Assembly: GCA_026770025.1 (NCBI GenBank)
Contig: JAMXDE010000006.1
Location: 868,001-932,000, forward strand
Direction: 5' to 3'
Source of the DNA: Craspedostauros australis
Taxonomy: Eukaryota > Bacillariophyta > Bacillariophyceae > Mastogloiales > Achnanthaceae
DNA: 64,000 bases
Part shown: positions 52,877-63,113 of the stretch, in pieces
How the letters are laid out: every line of letters starts with the position of its first letter
How positions within the stretch are numbered: position 1 is the stretch's first letter
Notes under the pieces: model-generated
What the model was told of the DNA's origin: nothing
Database searches by the model: none
What the model saw: only the letters and a program-made list of their open reading frames with translations
Made by a program: the position numbers and the translations under genes

Positions 52877-54100
52877 CTAATTTTGTTCCATGCTACGTGC
52901 AACATCGTCCCTCACATCCGTCAGCCAAAAGTTTGCCAACTTAAGCCGGTTCACCACGCAGTCCATGCCCAGCGCATGCTCTCGGTACACGGAATCGATG
53001 TGCAATGCACTGGACGTCGAGAATGCTGCCCAGCTGAGGGCGCTCAGCTCCTTCCACGAATACAGATGCTCGTCCTCTGACTCGCACTGCCTCGCTTGTT
53101 CCGCGGATATGTGATATCCGATGTTATCAGCCAGAAGAGCTTCATCGAACGCTTCCTGGAATCTCTGCCACCTTGTGGAGTGCGAGTTGGCTTGATCATC
53201 CGGACTAGAGCACTCTCCATCGTCGTCATTCATGTCACGTGTAGCGTCGCCCGACTTGGAATCCCGCGGTGTCGCAACAAACTCGACCTGACCTGCCGGC
53301 CTCGTGACTTCGTCGCACAATGGGGCGAAGTTGATGGACATCCATTCGTCGTTGTCATCATCGGCATTGCTCATGTTTTGTTCGATGGCGTTTGTGTCGT
53401 GTAGCAGGTGCATGATGGATGCGCAGAGATGGTTGGCATCCACGAGGTCCTTCTCCTGGACGTCTCCATCCTCTAGCTCCGCTACGATCGCCCCCAACGG
53501 CATGCCGTTGAGTTCGAGGTTGTCCATGCCCTCGAATGTCACCGCATTGCCGTTTTCATCATCCAGAACGAAACTCTCCAAGCGCACTCTGCCCACTACG
53601 CGTGCACGGCAGAAGACCCCGAGTTCACCTCCCATCAGGCTCTGCTGCTGTATTTCCAACAAAGGCATGGTATCGAGCACGCCCGTCTGGTCGGTCTCGG
53701 CATCGTACTTCGTCAATCCCACCGCGAACATGCCCTGGTGCACATCGACGATCTGTTGGTAGAGACGGACTTCCTCGTCTTCGTTCCAATGGAAGTGCAT
53801 CTCTTGTCCTGGCAGCACAACATCTTTGGAATCCACCATGTGGATGGGAAGTCTGCGCCGTATCAGCGAATCTGCGACACCGTCATACTGCAGGCTCTCG
53901 TCCAGAGGGAGGTCACGCCATTCCGCGATACCGAACAAGGATGTTCGCGTCGGCTTCGGAGTCGGTGGTGCGTGTGGATGTTGGTTTGCAACGTTGACGA
54001 AGGCATGCGTTTGCGTGACTACAGCCGCGATAAGCAAGGCGAACATCATCCGCTGCTTGATGGTATGATTTGGAGTAAGAGTATGACTACTGCACTTCAT
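52877..54100 (-). CDS. LON-substrate-binding-domain-like protein with plastid-type leader
   Basis: A 407-residue frame. A start at the inner Met pair (54,049 or 54,046) is more likely because it gives a clean signal peptide, MMFALLIAAVVTQTHAFVN, with an ASAFAP-like HAF motif. The segment around 80-200 (RRRLPIHMVDSKDVVLPGQEMHFHWNEDEEVRLYQQIVD, then FAVGLTKYD and GELGVFCRARVVGRV) resembles the N-terminal LON (PUA-like) domain, without the ATPase or protease part. In other organisms stand-alone LON domains bind substrates or join E3 ligases. The C-terminal 200 residues are acidic then helical, and unrecognised. Plastid location is likely; function is unknown. The LON match is by pattern only. 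Confidence 0.7.
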   Translation of the reverse strand: MKCSSHTLTPNHTIKQRMMFALLIAAVVTQTHAFVNVANQHPHAPPTPKPTRTSLFGIAEWRDLPLDESLQYDGVADSLIRRRLPIHMVDSKDVVLPGQEMHFHWNEDEEVRLYQQIVDVHQGMFAVGLTKYDAETDQTGVLDTMPLLEIQQQSLMGGELGVFCRARVVGRVRLESFVLDDENGNAVTFEGMDNLELNGMPLGAIVAELEDGDVQEKDLVDANHLCASIMHLLHDTNAIEQNMSNADDDNDEWMSINFAPLCDEVTRPAGQVEFVATPRDSKSGDATRDMNDDDGECSSPDDQANSHSTRWQRFQEAFDEALLADNIGYHISAEQARQCESEDEHLYSWKELSALSWAAFSTSSALHIDSVYREHALGMDCVVNRLKLANFWLTDVRDDVARSMEQN

Positions 54101-54953
54101 TGTTGTGCTGGTATTACTGGTATTGGTACGGATGCAAGGTGCGCGGAGATGGATGTGGTGATGGAGTGATGGAGTGAGTGATGAATGAGACCATCTGCGC
54201 TTCTGATGACGGTTTCACAAGTTTTCTGGATTGGGTCTTTTGATGCCGCAGTTAGAAAGGATGGATGGCACTATGGGCACGTCAGATGAGTCGAGTGCGA
54301 GCTGGGCACAAGAGTGTTGCTGTTGTGCGGTGGTGGTGGGGGAATCCCTCAGTGCAACAGTGATGCTGACGACTATCTTGCTGTGTTGGTTGTGACCGAA
54401 CAACGCACACATCAGTTCTGTTGTGGCGTTTGCATTGGCAGTTGTGGTTGTCATCGGCTGCAGTGATCCACAAGTCGCAGCCGTACGTACCTCGGACAAC
54501 AAGTCGTACGCACCCATCAAAAACGCAAAATGTGATGACAACTGACTCATCCCCACAAAGAAACGTGTTTTTGTCGCGTGCCACGCATGGACCAATCACG
54601 TCGCTTCGTGATGTTCGGAGAGAATTTCAAAGAAGAGCAAACGAAGTCCATGAGCTAAATCCGAAACGACATCCCTGTCGTCGCCACCTCCCCGAAAGTA
54701 CCACTATCAAGAATGCGACAAAGCTAGATCAATTCCTCCGCTGATGGTCTACTACTATTCCAAACCCGATCTATTCCAACACATACTCTACTTCACTCCA
54801 CTCCACTCCAATCCACCCCAGCTCAGGCAACTCTATCATTTGTACAGTTATGACGAACCAAGCGCAGCTGGCACATGATTCTGATGTCTCATCGTCTTCT
54901 TCAGGGTCAGACTTCGCCATCGAAGGGTATTGCACGAGCTTGCTCCATCTCTG
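54101..54953. promoter_or_regulatory. Intergenic region upstream of the LON-like gene
   Basis: 853 bases lie between two minus-strand genes. TACCAATAC (minus strand, 54,128-54,120) lies 20 bases above the LON-like start, next to ACCAGTAATACCAG repeats. The rest should hold the promoter and the 3' UTR of the E2 gene. No ORF is supported. Confidence 0.4.
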
Positions 54954-56063
54954 TTAATGTTCCTCAGCGCTGCTCTTGCTGTGGCTGTGACTATCACTAC
55001 CGCTGCCTCCACTGATAGTGCTGCTCGGGGTTGCGGTGGTATCGTCTGCAGGATCGTCAAAATCGAAGACTTTCTGCTCCATCATTTTTCCGTGATCGAT
55101 GACAACCTTTGGGTGCTTCTGTGATTGCGTCTTGAGGGTCGTCTTCCACGACAGGCTCTCTTTTGCGCATTTCTGCATCTGATCCAACGTGCTGGTCATG
55201 GACCCGATTTCCTGCGGATTCGTCAGCATGTGAAGTCGCAAACATTGCACCAAAGCCAGGATCGTCCATTTGGGACTCCAGGATTCCGGGTGAAATGACG
55301 ATGCCGACAGGCAAATGTTACGGTGAGTTTGAAACCGCCCGCTGGGCGTCCACATCTGCACACGAGGTGGCGTCGCTGGATAGTCCTTCGGCAGCATGAT
55401 GACGCCGTGGTACAGACCGTCCGCATATATCCCGCACCCACGGAACGAGAAATGCCAATGCTTCAGGTTGGTCGACAGTGGTCCGAGCACCAGCGGAAGC
55501 GCTTCGGGATTGTCTTGGCTCTCACCTTTCTTTGCTTTGGCGCGTGACTTGCGATTTCGGACTGGCTCTCCTTTGACCCAATCATACGCGATCCCCATGT
55601 CGACGACATCCTTGTACTCGGTCCGTATTCTTCGCACTGTTGGTGACATCTGCGTGTCGGATGCGGATGGCTTGGATGTTGCCTTGTTCTTCTTGCTGCT
55701 TCCCTCTTTCGAGGCACTTTGCGATTTGTTCGATTTGGACTTGGTCGGTTTCTTCTTCTCTTTCTTTGGCTTCTTGGCGCTTTGCTCGTCCTTGGCCTTT
55801 CCAATATCATCATCATCATCATTCCCGTCACTGCCATTGCCGTCAATGCCGTTGCCGCCACCCCGCACAGCAATCCCCTGCAGCTTGCTCGCAACGATGA
55901 ATGCACGACCCCCTTCTTGCTTGCCTGCATGGTTGGCCATCTTGCCAATAACATTGCTGCTGTCCATCGGAGGCCGCTTGGCTTCTGCCCCACCCATCAA
56001 CGTGACGCTGCGCACCCACACAACGGCGACAGCCACCCATGCCAGATCGGAAAGGCGCTTCAT
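54954..56063 (-). CDS. UBE2J/Ubc6-type ubiquitin-conjugating enzyme with N-terminal signal peptide
   Basis: From the ATG at 56,063 the protein has 369 residues; the frame extends to 56,291, but the upstream part looks non-coding. Residues 1-28 are a signal peptide (LAWVAVAVVWVRSVTLMGGAEA). A disordered Lys/Asp/Ser-rich linker runs to about 138, then the UBC fold (about 140-310). The catalytic Cys251 is in HRNICLSASSFHPESWSPKW, with TPSGRF in place of the usual HPN; both are family marks of UBE2J/Ubc6, which serve ER-associated degradation. Canonical members face the cytosol through a C-terminal anchor. Here no tail anchor is seen and the N-terminal signal would carry the enzyme into the secretory route. 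A periplastid (SELMA import) role is therefore possible, by inference. A 25-residue insertion lies before WHFSFRG. Confidence 0.85.
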   Translation of the reverse strand: MKRLSDLAWVAVAVVWVRSVTLMGGAEAKRPPMDSSNVIGKMANHAGKQEGGRAFIVASKLQGIAVRGGGNGIDGNGSDGNDDDDDIGKAKDEQSAKKPKKEKKKPTKSKSNKSQSASKEGSSKKNKATSKPSASDTQMSPTVRRIRTEYKDVVDMGIAYDWVKGEPVRNRKSRAKAKKGESQDNPEALPLVLGPLSTNLKHWHFSFRGCGIYADGLYHGVIMLPKDYPATPPRVQMWTPSGRFQTHRNICLSASSFHPESWSPKWTILALVQCLRLHMLTNPQEIGSMTSTLDQMQKCAKESLSWKTTLKTQSQKHPKVVIDHGKMMEQKVFDFDDPADDTTATPSSTISGGSGSDSHSHSKSSAEEH

Positions 56064-56538
56064 GGTTTGCACTCGTTCCTTTCTTTGATTGCTCTCTATC
56101 TTGTGGGTTTGGAATTGAACGGGAGCATTTGCGCGAGTATTCATGCGGCTGCCGATCCACGCAATTGTGCCAACAACGCCCTCTCGGGTTTTGCTTGGTC
56201 TCTCCTCTCTTGGTGAGTTCCACATGTTGATCGTGGCAGTTTGTGCTCTCGTTTTGTGGACACGATCCTTCCTTCGCGATCCTTGGCGCACTCCGTGACT
56301 AGCGAGTCACGGATCTGAATTCTCAAAATTCGCCCATCTTGTGCCACGACTCCGTTCCCCTTGGTCTGTGGTCTGCTCGCACTTCCATGATGACATGAAC
56401 GCCGTCGACGACAATCAGGAGGGAGCAATACTTGGACAACGGCAATACTCACAACCATAGTAGAATAGTAGGTACCAATACAGTATTACGACTATTATAG
56501 TAGTATAATATTCTATAATATCAAAGAGAGGAGAAAGC
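56064..56538. promoter_or_regulatory. Divergent promoter of E2 and helicase-associated-domain genes
   Basis: 475 bases separate the start codons. TACCAATAC occurs at 56,473, and a TA-rich run (ATTATAGTAGTATAATATTCTATAAT) precedes the plus-strand start. No ORF is supported. Confidence 0.4.
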
Positions 56539-57933
56539 ATGGCTCAGTCAAAGCCAAAGGCGAAGAAACAGCCGCAGCCCAAGTCGAAGCCCAAGCCATC
56601 AACAAAATCCAAGTCAAAGTCGAAGGCAGAGTCGAAGCCAGAGGTGAGGGCCAAGCCAGAGTTGAGGGCCAAGCCAGAGGTGAGGGCAAAGCCAAGGCGG
56701 AGAAAGCCACCACAACCACCATTCGCCCGTCAAGTGTTTGAGCCATCCGCAACGGCCGTGCGAGAAAGGCGATGTCGCAACGACTATCCCAGCGGCCACC
56801 TGCTCGTGCTCTTGCCACCCCAGGAGATGATTGACAGTCTCGACGACGACGTCGCCTTGGACGATCTCATCAACCATCCACTCTACGGTGCCTTCTTCAA
56901 CGTCTTCATGGTCTATCGCACCAGCTTCTACAAGGCCAACAAGTCCCACAGGTACCGCATTTCCATGTACATGATGGAATACGTGCGAGCAGGCGGCGTG
57001 CACCATCGCAAGATCACGGATGAATTGCGCAAGAAGGTGATGGGTTCCTTTGCGGATTGCTGTCACGAGACGGAGAGCAACAAGCTTGGCGATGATGCGA
57101 CGTCCAAGTTCCTCATTCCCGTCAAGAATGACGTCTACATCCAACAGCGCATTCATGATCTCGGCGTCTCACTCCTTGTGTACTTGCGACGCTTGGACAA
57201 GATAGAGAATGAAAAGATGTTAGCGAAGGATCCCAAAGCGAAAAAGCGCAAGGCCAAGACCGCAAGGAAGAGTACGGTGTCGCCCAAGGCGTCCACGTTC
57301 AAGATTCGCAACACCATGGCGTCGAAGAGCGCCTCAAAGTCAGCTGTTGTCACCGCAACGTGGAAGCGGGAGACCGGCTCGTCGTCTTCCACGGACAACA
57401 AGAGTGCAGCCAAAGAGCTTCAACAGTACTATCCACATCCATTCGCCTCCACCGCACAGAAACAGCCACCAGCACCAACAACAACAACCCACACCTCGCT
57501 GTACCAGAATCCGTTGAACAATGTCACAAATTGGCAAACCATGTGGAAGCAGCTTCTCGAATACCGCCAGGCGTTTGGCCACGCCAACGTCCCATCGGGA
57601 TGGGCGGGGAACGTGGCCTTGGCGGACTGGGTGACGCAGCAACGGCAGATGTTCCGAGAGACGAATGGGTACCGCCAGCCGACGTTTTTCGAGAGAGAGC
57701 GCAAGCGGAAACTGTTGGACATTGGGTTTGATTGGAGGTATCCGCAACGCAAACCCAAGGATGACAACAAGGCAGCCGACGATCGAGATGGTGGATGTGA
57801 CAACAAAGACAAGAACGATGAAGATGCTGAACACAATCACGACACATCTGGCGCAGACTTTGAGTATCGTGAGAGGATCCTAAGTGGCGGGAATCTGTTC
57901 CTCAACGACTCGTTGGTGCCACTGTTGTGGTAG
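56539..57933 (+). CDS. Helicase-associated-domain protein, probably nuclear
   Basis: Single exon, 464 residues. The N-terminus is a Lys/Pro/Ser-rich basic tail with a repeated RAKPE(V/L) unit (about 1-60), suitable for nucleic-acid binding or nuclear import. A folded part (about 80-230) holds HPLYGAFFNVFMVYRTSFYKANKSHRYR and is unrecognised. A single helicase-associated (HA) repeat lies at about 340-410: WKQLLEYRQAFGHANVPSGW ... LADWVTQQRQMFRE ... RKRKLLDIGFDW. HA repeats are abundant in diatom proteins and likely bind DNA; no helicase core is present. The C-terminus is acidic. Function is not known. Confidence is high for the gene and moderate for its role. Confidence 0.82.
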   Translation: MAQSKPKAKKQPQPKSKPKPSTKSKSKSKAESKPEVRAKPELRAKPEVRAKPRRRKPPQPPFARQVFEPSATAVRERRCRNDYPSGHLLVLLPPQEMIDSLDDDVALDDLINHPLYGAFFNVFMVYRTSFYKANKSHRYRISMYMMEYVRAGGVHHRKITDELRKKVMGSFADCCHETESNKLGDDATSKFLIPVKNDVYIQQRIHDLGVSLLVYLRRLDKIENEKMLAKDPKAKKRKAKTARKSTVSPKASTFKIRNTMASKSASKSAVVTATWKRETGSSSSTDNKSAAKELQQYYPHPFASTAQKQPPAPTTTTHTSLYQNPLNNVTNWQTMWKQLLEYRQAFGHANVPSGWAGNVALADWVTQQRQMFRETNGYRQPTFFERERKRKLLDIGFDWRYPQRKPKDDNKAADDRDGGCDNKDKNDEDAEHNHDTSGADFEYRERILSGGNLFLNDSLVPLLW

Positions 57934-58162
57934 GCAACATGCGGCGATGAGGACTTGCATGTATGTATACATCTACGACTGCAATTGAGACACGCCTGGA
58001 TTCAGGAAGCGCAATGTCATACACCGCTTGAGGAATTGTATACAAATGCAGCTTGGAGGCCGATGATTGATGAATGTATGGTATGACCCGCTCGAACGAG
58101 TCGTATTGATTGCACAGATGTACCAAGACTAACATCATAGTATAATAGTACACATCGTATCG
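57934..58162. other. Short convergent gap
   Basis: 229 bases lie between the 3' ends of the HA-domain and PH-domain genes. Nothing further is seen. Confidence 0.5.
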
Positions 58163-61100
58163 TTATCCACGGATTGATCGCGAAGGGCTTGCGGCCGAAG
58201 AGACGACCGATCCGGCGTCTGACATCGTCGAACCAGCACCTCCACGGACTTGCTCTTCGTTTCGGATTATGCCTTGTGTCTTCAAGAATCGCATTTGCTG
58301 GGCTCGTTGGATGGCTTGGCGTTCGACCAGCGACAGGCTTACATTCTGAAGTGCGTATAGTAGAGAGTATTCCGATAGCATGGTGTCGTACATAGAGAAG
58401 CAATTGAAAAGTATGCAGGCTGTGAGGTTGGTACGTTGCGCAATCATCCAACAGGATACAAGCTGCAACCATGTCACATCACATCACGCCATACCATGCC
58501 AACGCCAACACTTACCGTCGACGCCTCCGATGCAGTATCTGCAACCTTCTTTTCGTCACTATGTAACTTTTCAGCGTTCGTGTATCCGCTTGTCGCGTAG
58601 GACCCGCTACGGGCGGAAGTTTCATCGTCACTCATGGTGACGCCGAGAACGCTGTTGTCCAACACATCTTCGAAGCGTCGTCCCAAAGTGGCCAGGAAGC
58701 CACCGCGGCTGGGCGATGGCCGTTTGTGCCTTTTGGATGAATCGCCGCTGGATGTGGTGTTGATCGTTCTGCCCAACGATGGCGACGCCGTATTGTTTCG
58801 AACGGGCGTCGCCACCTTCATGCTGTTCGTATCCATGCGCACTTTCACCGGCGTCGTCTGTCTGTCAGCTTCAAGTCGCGCACGCTGAGCGACACTCAGC
58901 TTGGGCTTGGAACCGAGACTCGACGCGGATCCCGAATCTGCTTGCGTTGCTGCGGTTGTACTTCCTGACGTCGGCGGAGTGGATGAGACGTACTTTGGGG
59001 CACTGCTGCTGATACCGCCACTGCTGCTGGTGCTTGTGTTGTTGGCGGCCGTGGTGGCGTTGCTGCTGCTGGTCTCGTACCGAGGCACCTCGTTTCGCAA
59101 ACGCGAATTGCTCATTAAAGACGGAGCCTTGCTGGAATGGACGGACATGATGGTGTCCAATTTAGGCGCAGAAGATGCATTCTCAGCCCGATCCAGGAGC
59201 TGTTGCTGCTCGTAAGATACTCCGATGACTGTGGGAGGTCCTTCCTGAGTGGTTTGAAGCGGTGCCGTTCGCTGCGGGATCATCTGTATGTTGGGTGTCT
59301 GCTTTTGTATGTGATGCTGCTGGTACAGGAAGGCAGCGTCAAACTGCTTCTGCGTTCTGTCTTCCGTGAGCTCCGACATGTGAGATTTGTTATCATCGTC
59401 GTCCTTGTTGTTGTTGCTGCTGCTGCTGTTGCTCACCATCCTTCGCGTGCTGCTGCCCCGCGTAGGTTGCGGTTTGCTGTACGCAGCCGGAGCAGGGCTT
59501 GGTTCTTCATTGTCTTGCACCGACGACGGTGTGTTCATGAGAATGCCATCGAATTCCGGCTTGCCAGGAGGAGGCAGAGACGGCGAGGCGGATCGCGGCA
59601 ACGGGGCATCATTCACTGATCCAAAGTCACCGCGACTTACTGACTGCGTGGCACGCACGGTACGGCCGACCATGCCAGGCGCACTCGTCGCATCGAACAT
59701 GTGGTCGTACTCCCCGTCCCCACCGTACACGCTGCCCGCAGCAGACATCATCTCCATCATGTTCTGCTGCATCTTGACATGCGATTCCATCTTCTCCACG
59801 TATCGTTCCAATCGCTTCGCGTTCTTTCGTTCCTGCTCGATCTCTATCTTGGCCACCGAATGGTTGCTGCGATAGCCTCGGACCTCCTTGCTGAGATCCT
59901 TGACGACGCCCCGGAGCTCCAGCACCTCCTTCTTGAGCACGCGCTTCTGCTCCTTCCACTGGTTCATTTTGCTGCGCGTCGTGGATTGGTACATCGTCAT
60001 CTCTACCTTCTGGTTGGCCAGATCCTTCTGCACGTCCTGGTACTCCTTCTGCGACAGGAGGTACTTCTGCTGCAAGGTCTCTAGCTGCGTCTGCCAGGTG
60101 TTCTGCTGCTGCATCATCTCCTGCTTGACGTGCGCGAGTTCGGCCTCGAGCTGGTGCACCTTGGTCTCGTCGCCCTGCGTGCGCTGTTCGAGCTGGGACT
60201 GCAGCTTGGTGACCTTGGAGGTACAGTCGCCGCAGGTCTCCTCTAGCACCTTGGTGTAATCGCAAAGCAGCTGGACCGCGGCAAGCAGGCCCAGATCCTG
60301 CGACTGTATCGTCTCGAGATCCGTTCGGTAGGCCTTCTTCGCGGCCGGTGCGCTGGGTTCGCTGCGCTCTAGCGTGTCCTGCACCAACCGCCAGCAGTTG
60401 CGTCGCGTGTCCTCCATCTGCGATCTGACGCGGTAGAGCTCGTCATGCTGATTCTGCTCCTTGAGCTGCGCCTCGTCGAGCTGCGCGTGCAGGATCTGCA
60501 GCTGCTGGGAGAAGCCTTCGCAGACCTGCTGGTATGCCTCCTTCTCGTCGACGAGCGAGGAATGGCGCTGGTTGAGCAGGGCCTGCGTCCAGTCCTCGCC
60601 CTCCGACTCCGACGTCGAGCAGAAGTAGAAGCTGCGCAAATCCGGGTTGACGGTCTCATCGCCGGCCAGCTCGAGCAGCAGGTTGTTCTTCGAATTGCGA
60701 TGTATCGTGGTGTAGCATTCCAGATCGATGATGCCGGCCGGTTGCAGGGAGGCGGAATCCATGGTCCCGGTGTCCACCGCGCTGCCGTCCGGTGGCCCCG
60801 ACGTGGACACGGCCGCGGTGCCCGTGCCCCCACCTAAAACATGGTACAGGCTGGACCTGGGCTGCTGCTGCTTGGCCTCCCCACGCTTGCCGTAGCCGTG
60901 CTGCACGGCCTGGTTGAGCATCTCCTGCTGCTTCGACGTGAGCTTGGGTGGCGATACGTTGGTGACGGTGTTGGGATGCACGACGTCGAAGTAGTAGAGG
61001 AAGGTGTGCGGCACGACGCAGCACCATCGCGACTGCCACACGTGCTGCTCGTTGCGCTTGAACAGGTAGCCCGTCTTCGTGGCCAGCAGCTCTAGGACCT

Positions 61101-61254
61101 CGGGCGATCGCGGCGGCGCGCTCTTGATCGTGCAGGTGGTGTTGAGGTTGCTGAACCACAGCGAGGACTTGAGGTTGGTGCGGTTCAGCACAGCGCGCTT
61201 GGCATCTTCGCTGGCCTGGCTGATCTGGGCCGACAGACCCTGTTTGGCCGCCAT
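58163..61254 (-). CDS. PH-domain coiled-coil protein
   Basis: Exons 61,254-58,516 and 58,345-58,163 join (TCGACG|GTAAGT ... CTTCAG|AAT) to 973 residues. A pleckstrin-homology domain starts near residue 60 (KTGYLFKRNEQHVWQSRWCCVVPHTFLYYFD). It resumes after a Gln/Gly/Ser insertion of about 80 residues at GIIDLECYTTIHRN and ends with the Trp helix GEDWTQALLNQR. PH domains bind phosphoinositides or proteins at membranes. Residues about 235-490 form a long coiled coil, and the rest is Ser/Pro/Asn-rich and disordered. The second exon adds a short helix (SLVERQAIQRAQQMRFLKTQGI) and a Ser/Gly tail. Likely a membrane-associated scaffold or trafficking protein; no enzyme domain is seen. Confidence 0.88.
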
Positions 61255-63113
61255 CTTTCTCTCTTTCCTTCTGCGATCGATTGAATGATCGATTGGAAGG
61301 GATGCTCCGAACTCAATGTCTGTCTGCGATTACAAATGCTTTCAGAGTAGGGTCTCTCTCTTTCTCCTTCTCTGTTGCAGGGCGCACAATCCCAGCGGAG
61401 TGCAGTTCTCCAGCTGTTGGAATCTCCTGTCGAGTGATCACCAATGCTGACGATTCTACCAATTCTACCAATGCCAACAATTCTAACAATGCTGATGCGT
61501 TCTCCTGATGATGATCGTGAATGTTGTTGTGGATGTCGCTCTTCCTGCAACTGCTCCAGTTCCTCCCAGTGTTGCTTGCTGTTGGTATGATGTCGTTGAT
61601 CGTTGATTGTTGATTGTTGATTGTTGATTGTTGATCGTTGTTCACATCCAAACCAAAGACAAGAGACAGAGATGGCAGAGTTCCGAGAAGGAGGTCGGTG
61701 TTGGAAGATGCAGGCTGCGCGATGTCGTGTGCCATGTGATGCTGTTACGGCTTCTTTGTTGTTTCATCAGTTGTTTCGTTTTGGTCATCTGCATTGGATG
61801 TGGCAGACGCGGAAAGGAACATTGCAACTGTATTCATGCACGAATGTAATCCAGTATTTTGCATGTCGTAGATACTCGGCCAACGGTTATATTCGTGAGC
61901 CGAACAACACGAACTGCGCGTTGATCTCTTTGCAATCACTTTTTGCGTCGTGGTTTCAAGTCGTGTCTGTACGTTTGTCCGCAACGAGCAAGACATGTTG
62001 TTGGTGGTACTCTCTCATGCAGTAGTACTTTGCATTGTGGTACTTGACACCGAAGATACGGTCTCCATTCCGGCTTTGCTGACGTACAACGCGACAAACA
62101 AGACCAAACTTCCCGACCCAAGAAGCAAATCGGCAACCTCCACAAAATTATCGGCGTCTGTTGTCCATCGCGGCATTGTCAGATCCTGCCCCGAAGGCCA
62201 CGGTTGGCTGTGGACGGAGACATCACCAAAGACAGACACAAAGGAAGAAGCAGCACCAATACGAAGGCACATGAATGGTACCCCCAGAGAGACACAGAGA
62301 GAGGTTACGAGTACACACAGACGGCATCAAATAGGACTGGAAAGACAGAGCATCTCTCCCTTGTGCGCTCCAGAGAGAGATAAGGCAACATAGACCCTTC
62401 TATACCATTTTTACAGATAGCGTTCATCTGCTCTTTCATTGGTGCCTCCACGAGCAGTTAGATTCCGGCTCTCTCTTGGGTGCAATTGCAGTCTACCCGA
62501 AGTCATCACACAACGATTCTCGCGCCACACTCCACCCTGTGCCGTATCTCCATTGATCACATTGATCGTCGACGAACCCAACTGCTCACGTCTTCTCACA
62601 ACAAGCACAAACCACAGACGCGAAGAGGCAGCCCAGTTTGCGGAGCCAACCAACGCGAATCCACATCGCTGATTGATTTGCGGATTTGTTCCGACAACAG
62701 CCGAATTGAGAAGCACGCGTTACAGCAACGGCAGGGACGACGACAACGCAAGCGAAACGAGAACAAGGGTCATAATCGTACGACTAGTCCACAACAGAGA
62801 GGAGGCCACCAATACAAACTTCCGCAAAGTACGATCTACCCTGATCATCCCGAAACTTCAGCTTGGAACTTTGCACTTTCGGTTGCATCTGTGCCGGCGC
62901 TCGTGTCCCACACAAACGCAATACAAGACGACGCTGTCGCCACCGTCGTCATCACAGACGCACCACAAATAACCACATTTGAAATACAATAGAACCGATC
63001 GGTGGCAGCAGCCAGCGACAGAAGCAACGCAACACCCGAACATAAACACAAATACTACGACGAATACAACGACGGATTCGAACAGGGAATCTTTCTCTCT
63101 CTCTCTCTTCACG
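61255..63113. promoter_or_regulatory. Divergent intergenic region, 1.86 kb
   Basis: This lies between the PH-domain gene (minus) and the amino acid transporter (plus). It holds a seven-base tandem repeat at 61,595-61,640 and a CT-rich tract (63,090-63,108) just before the transporter ATG. Open frames at 61,950-62,393 and 62,480-62,992 have no domain and are not called. Confidence 0.4.
61595..61640 (+). repeat. (GTTGATT)n minisatellite
   Basis: About six tandem GTTGATT/GTTGATC units lie some 340 bases above the PH-domain gene. Confidence 0.9.

Noticed and set aside
62480-62992. 170-codon ORF upstream of the amino acid transporter
   Set aside because: No domain and low-complexity composition; more likely 5' flank of the transporter.
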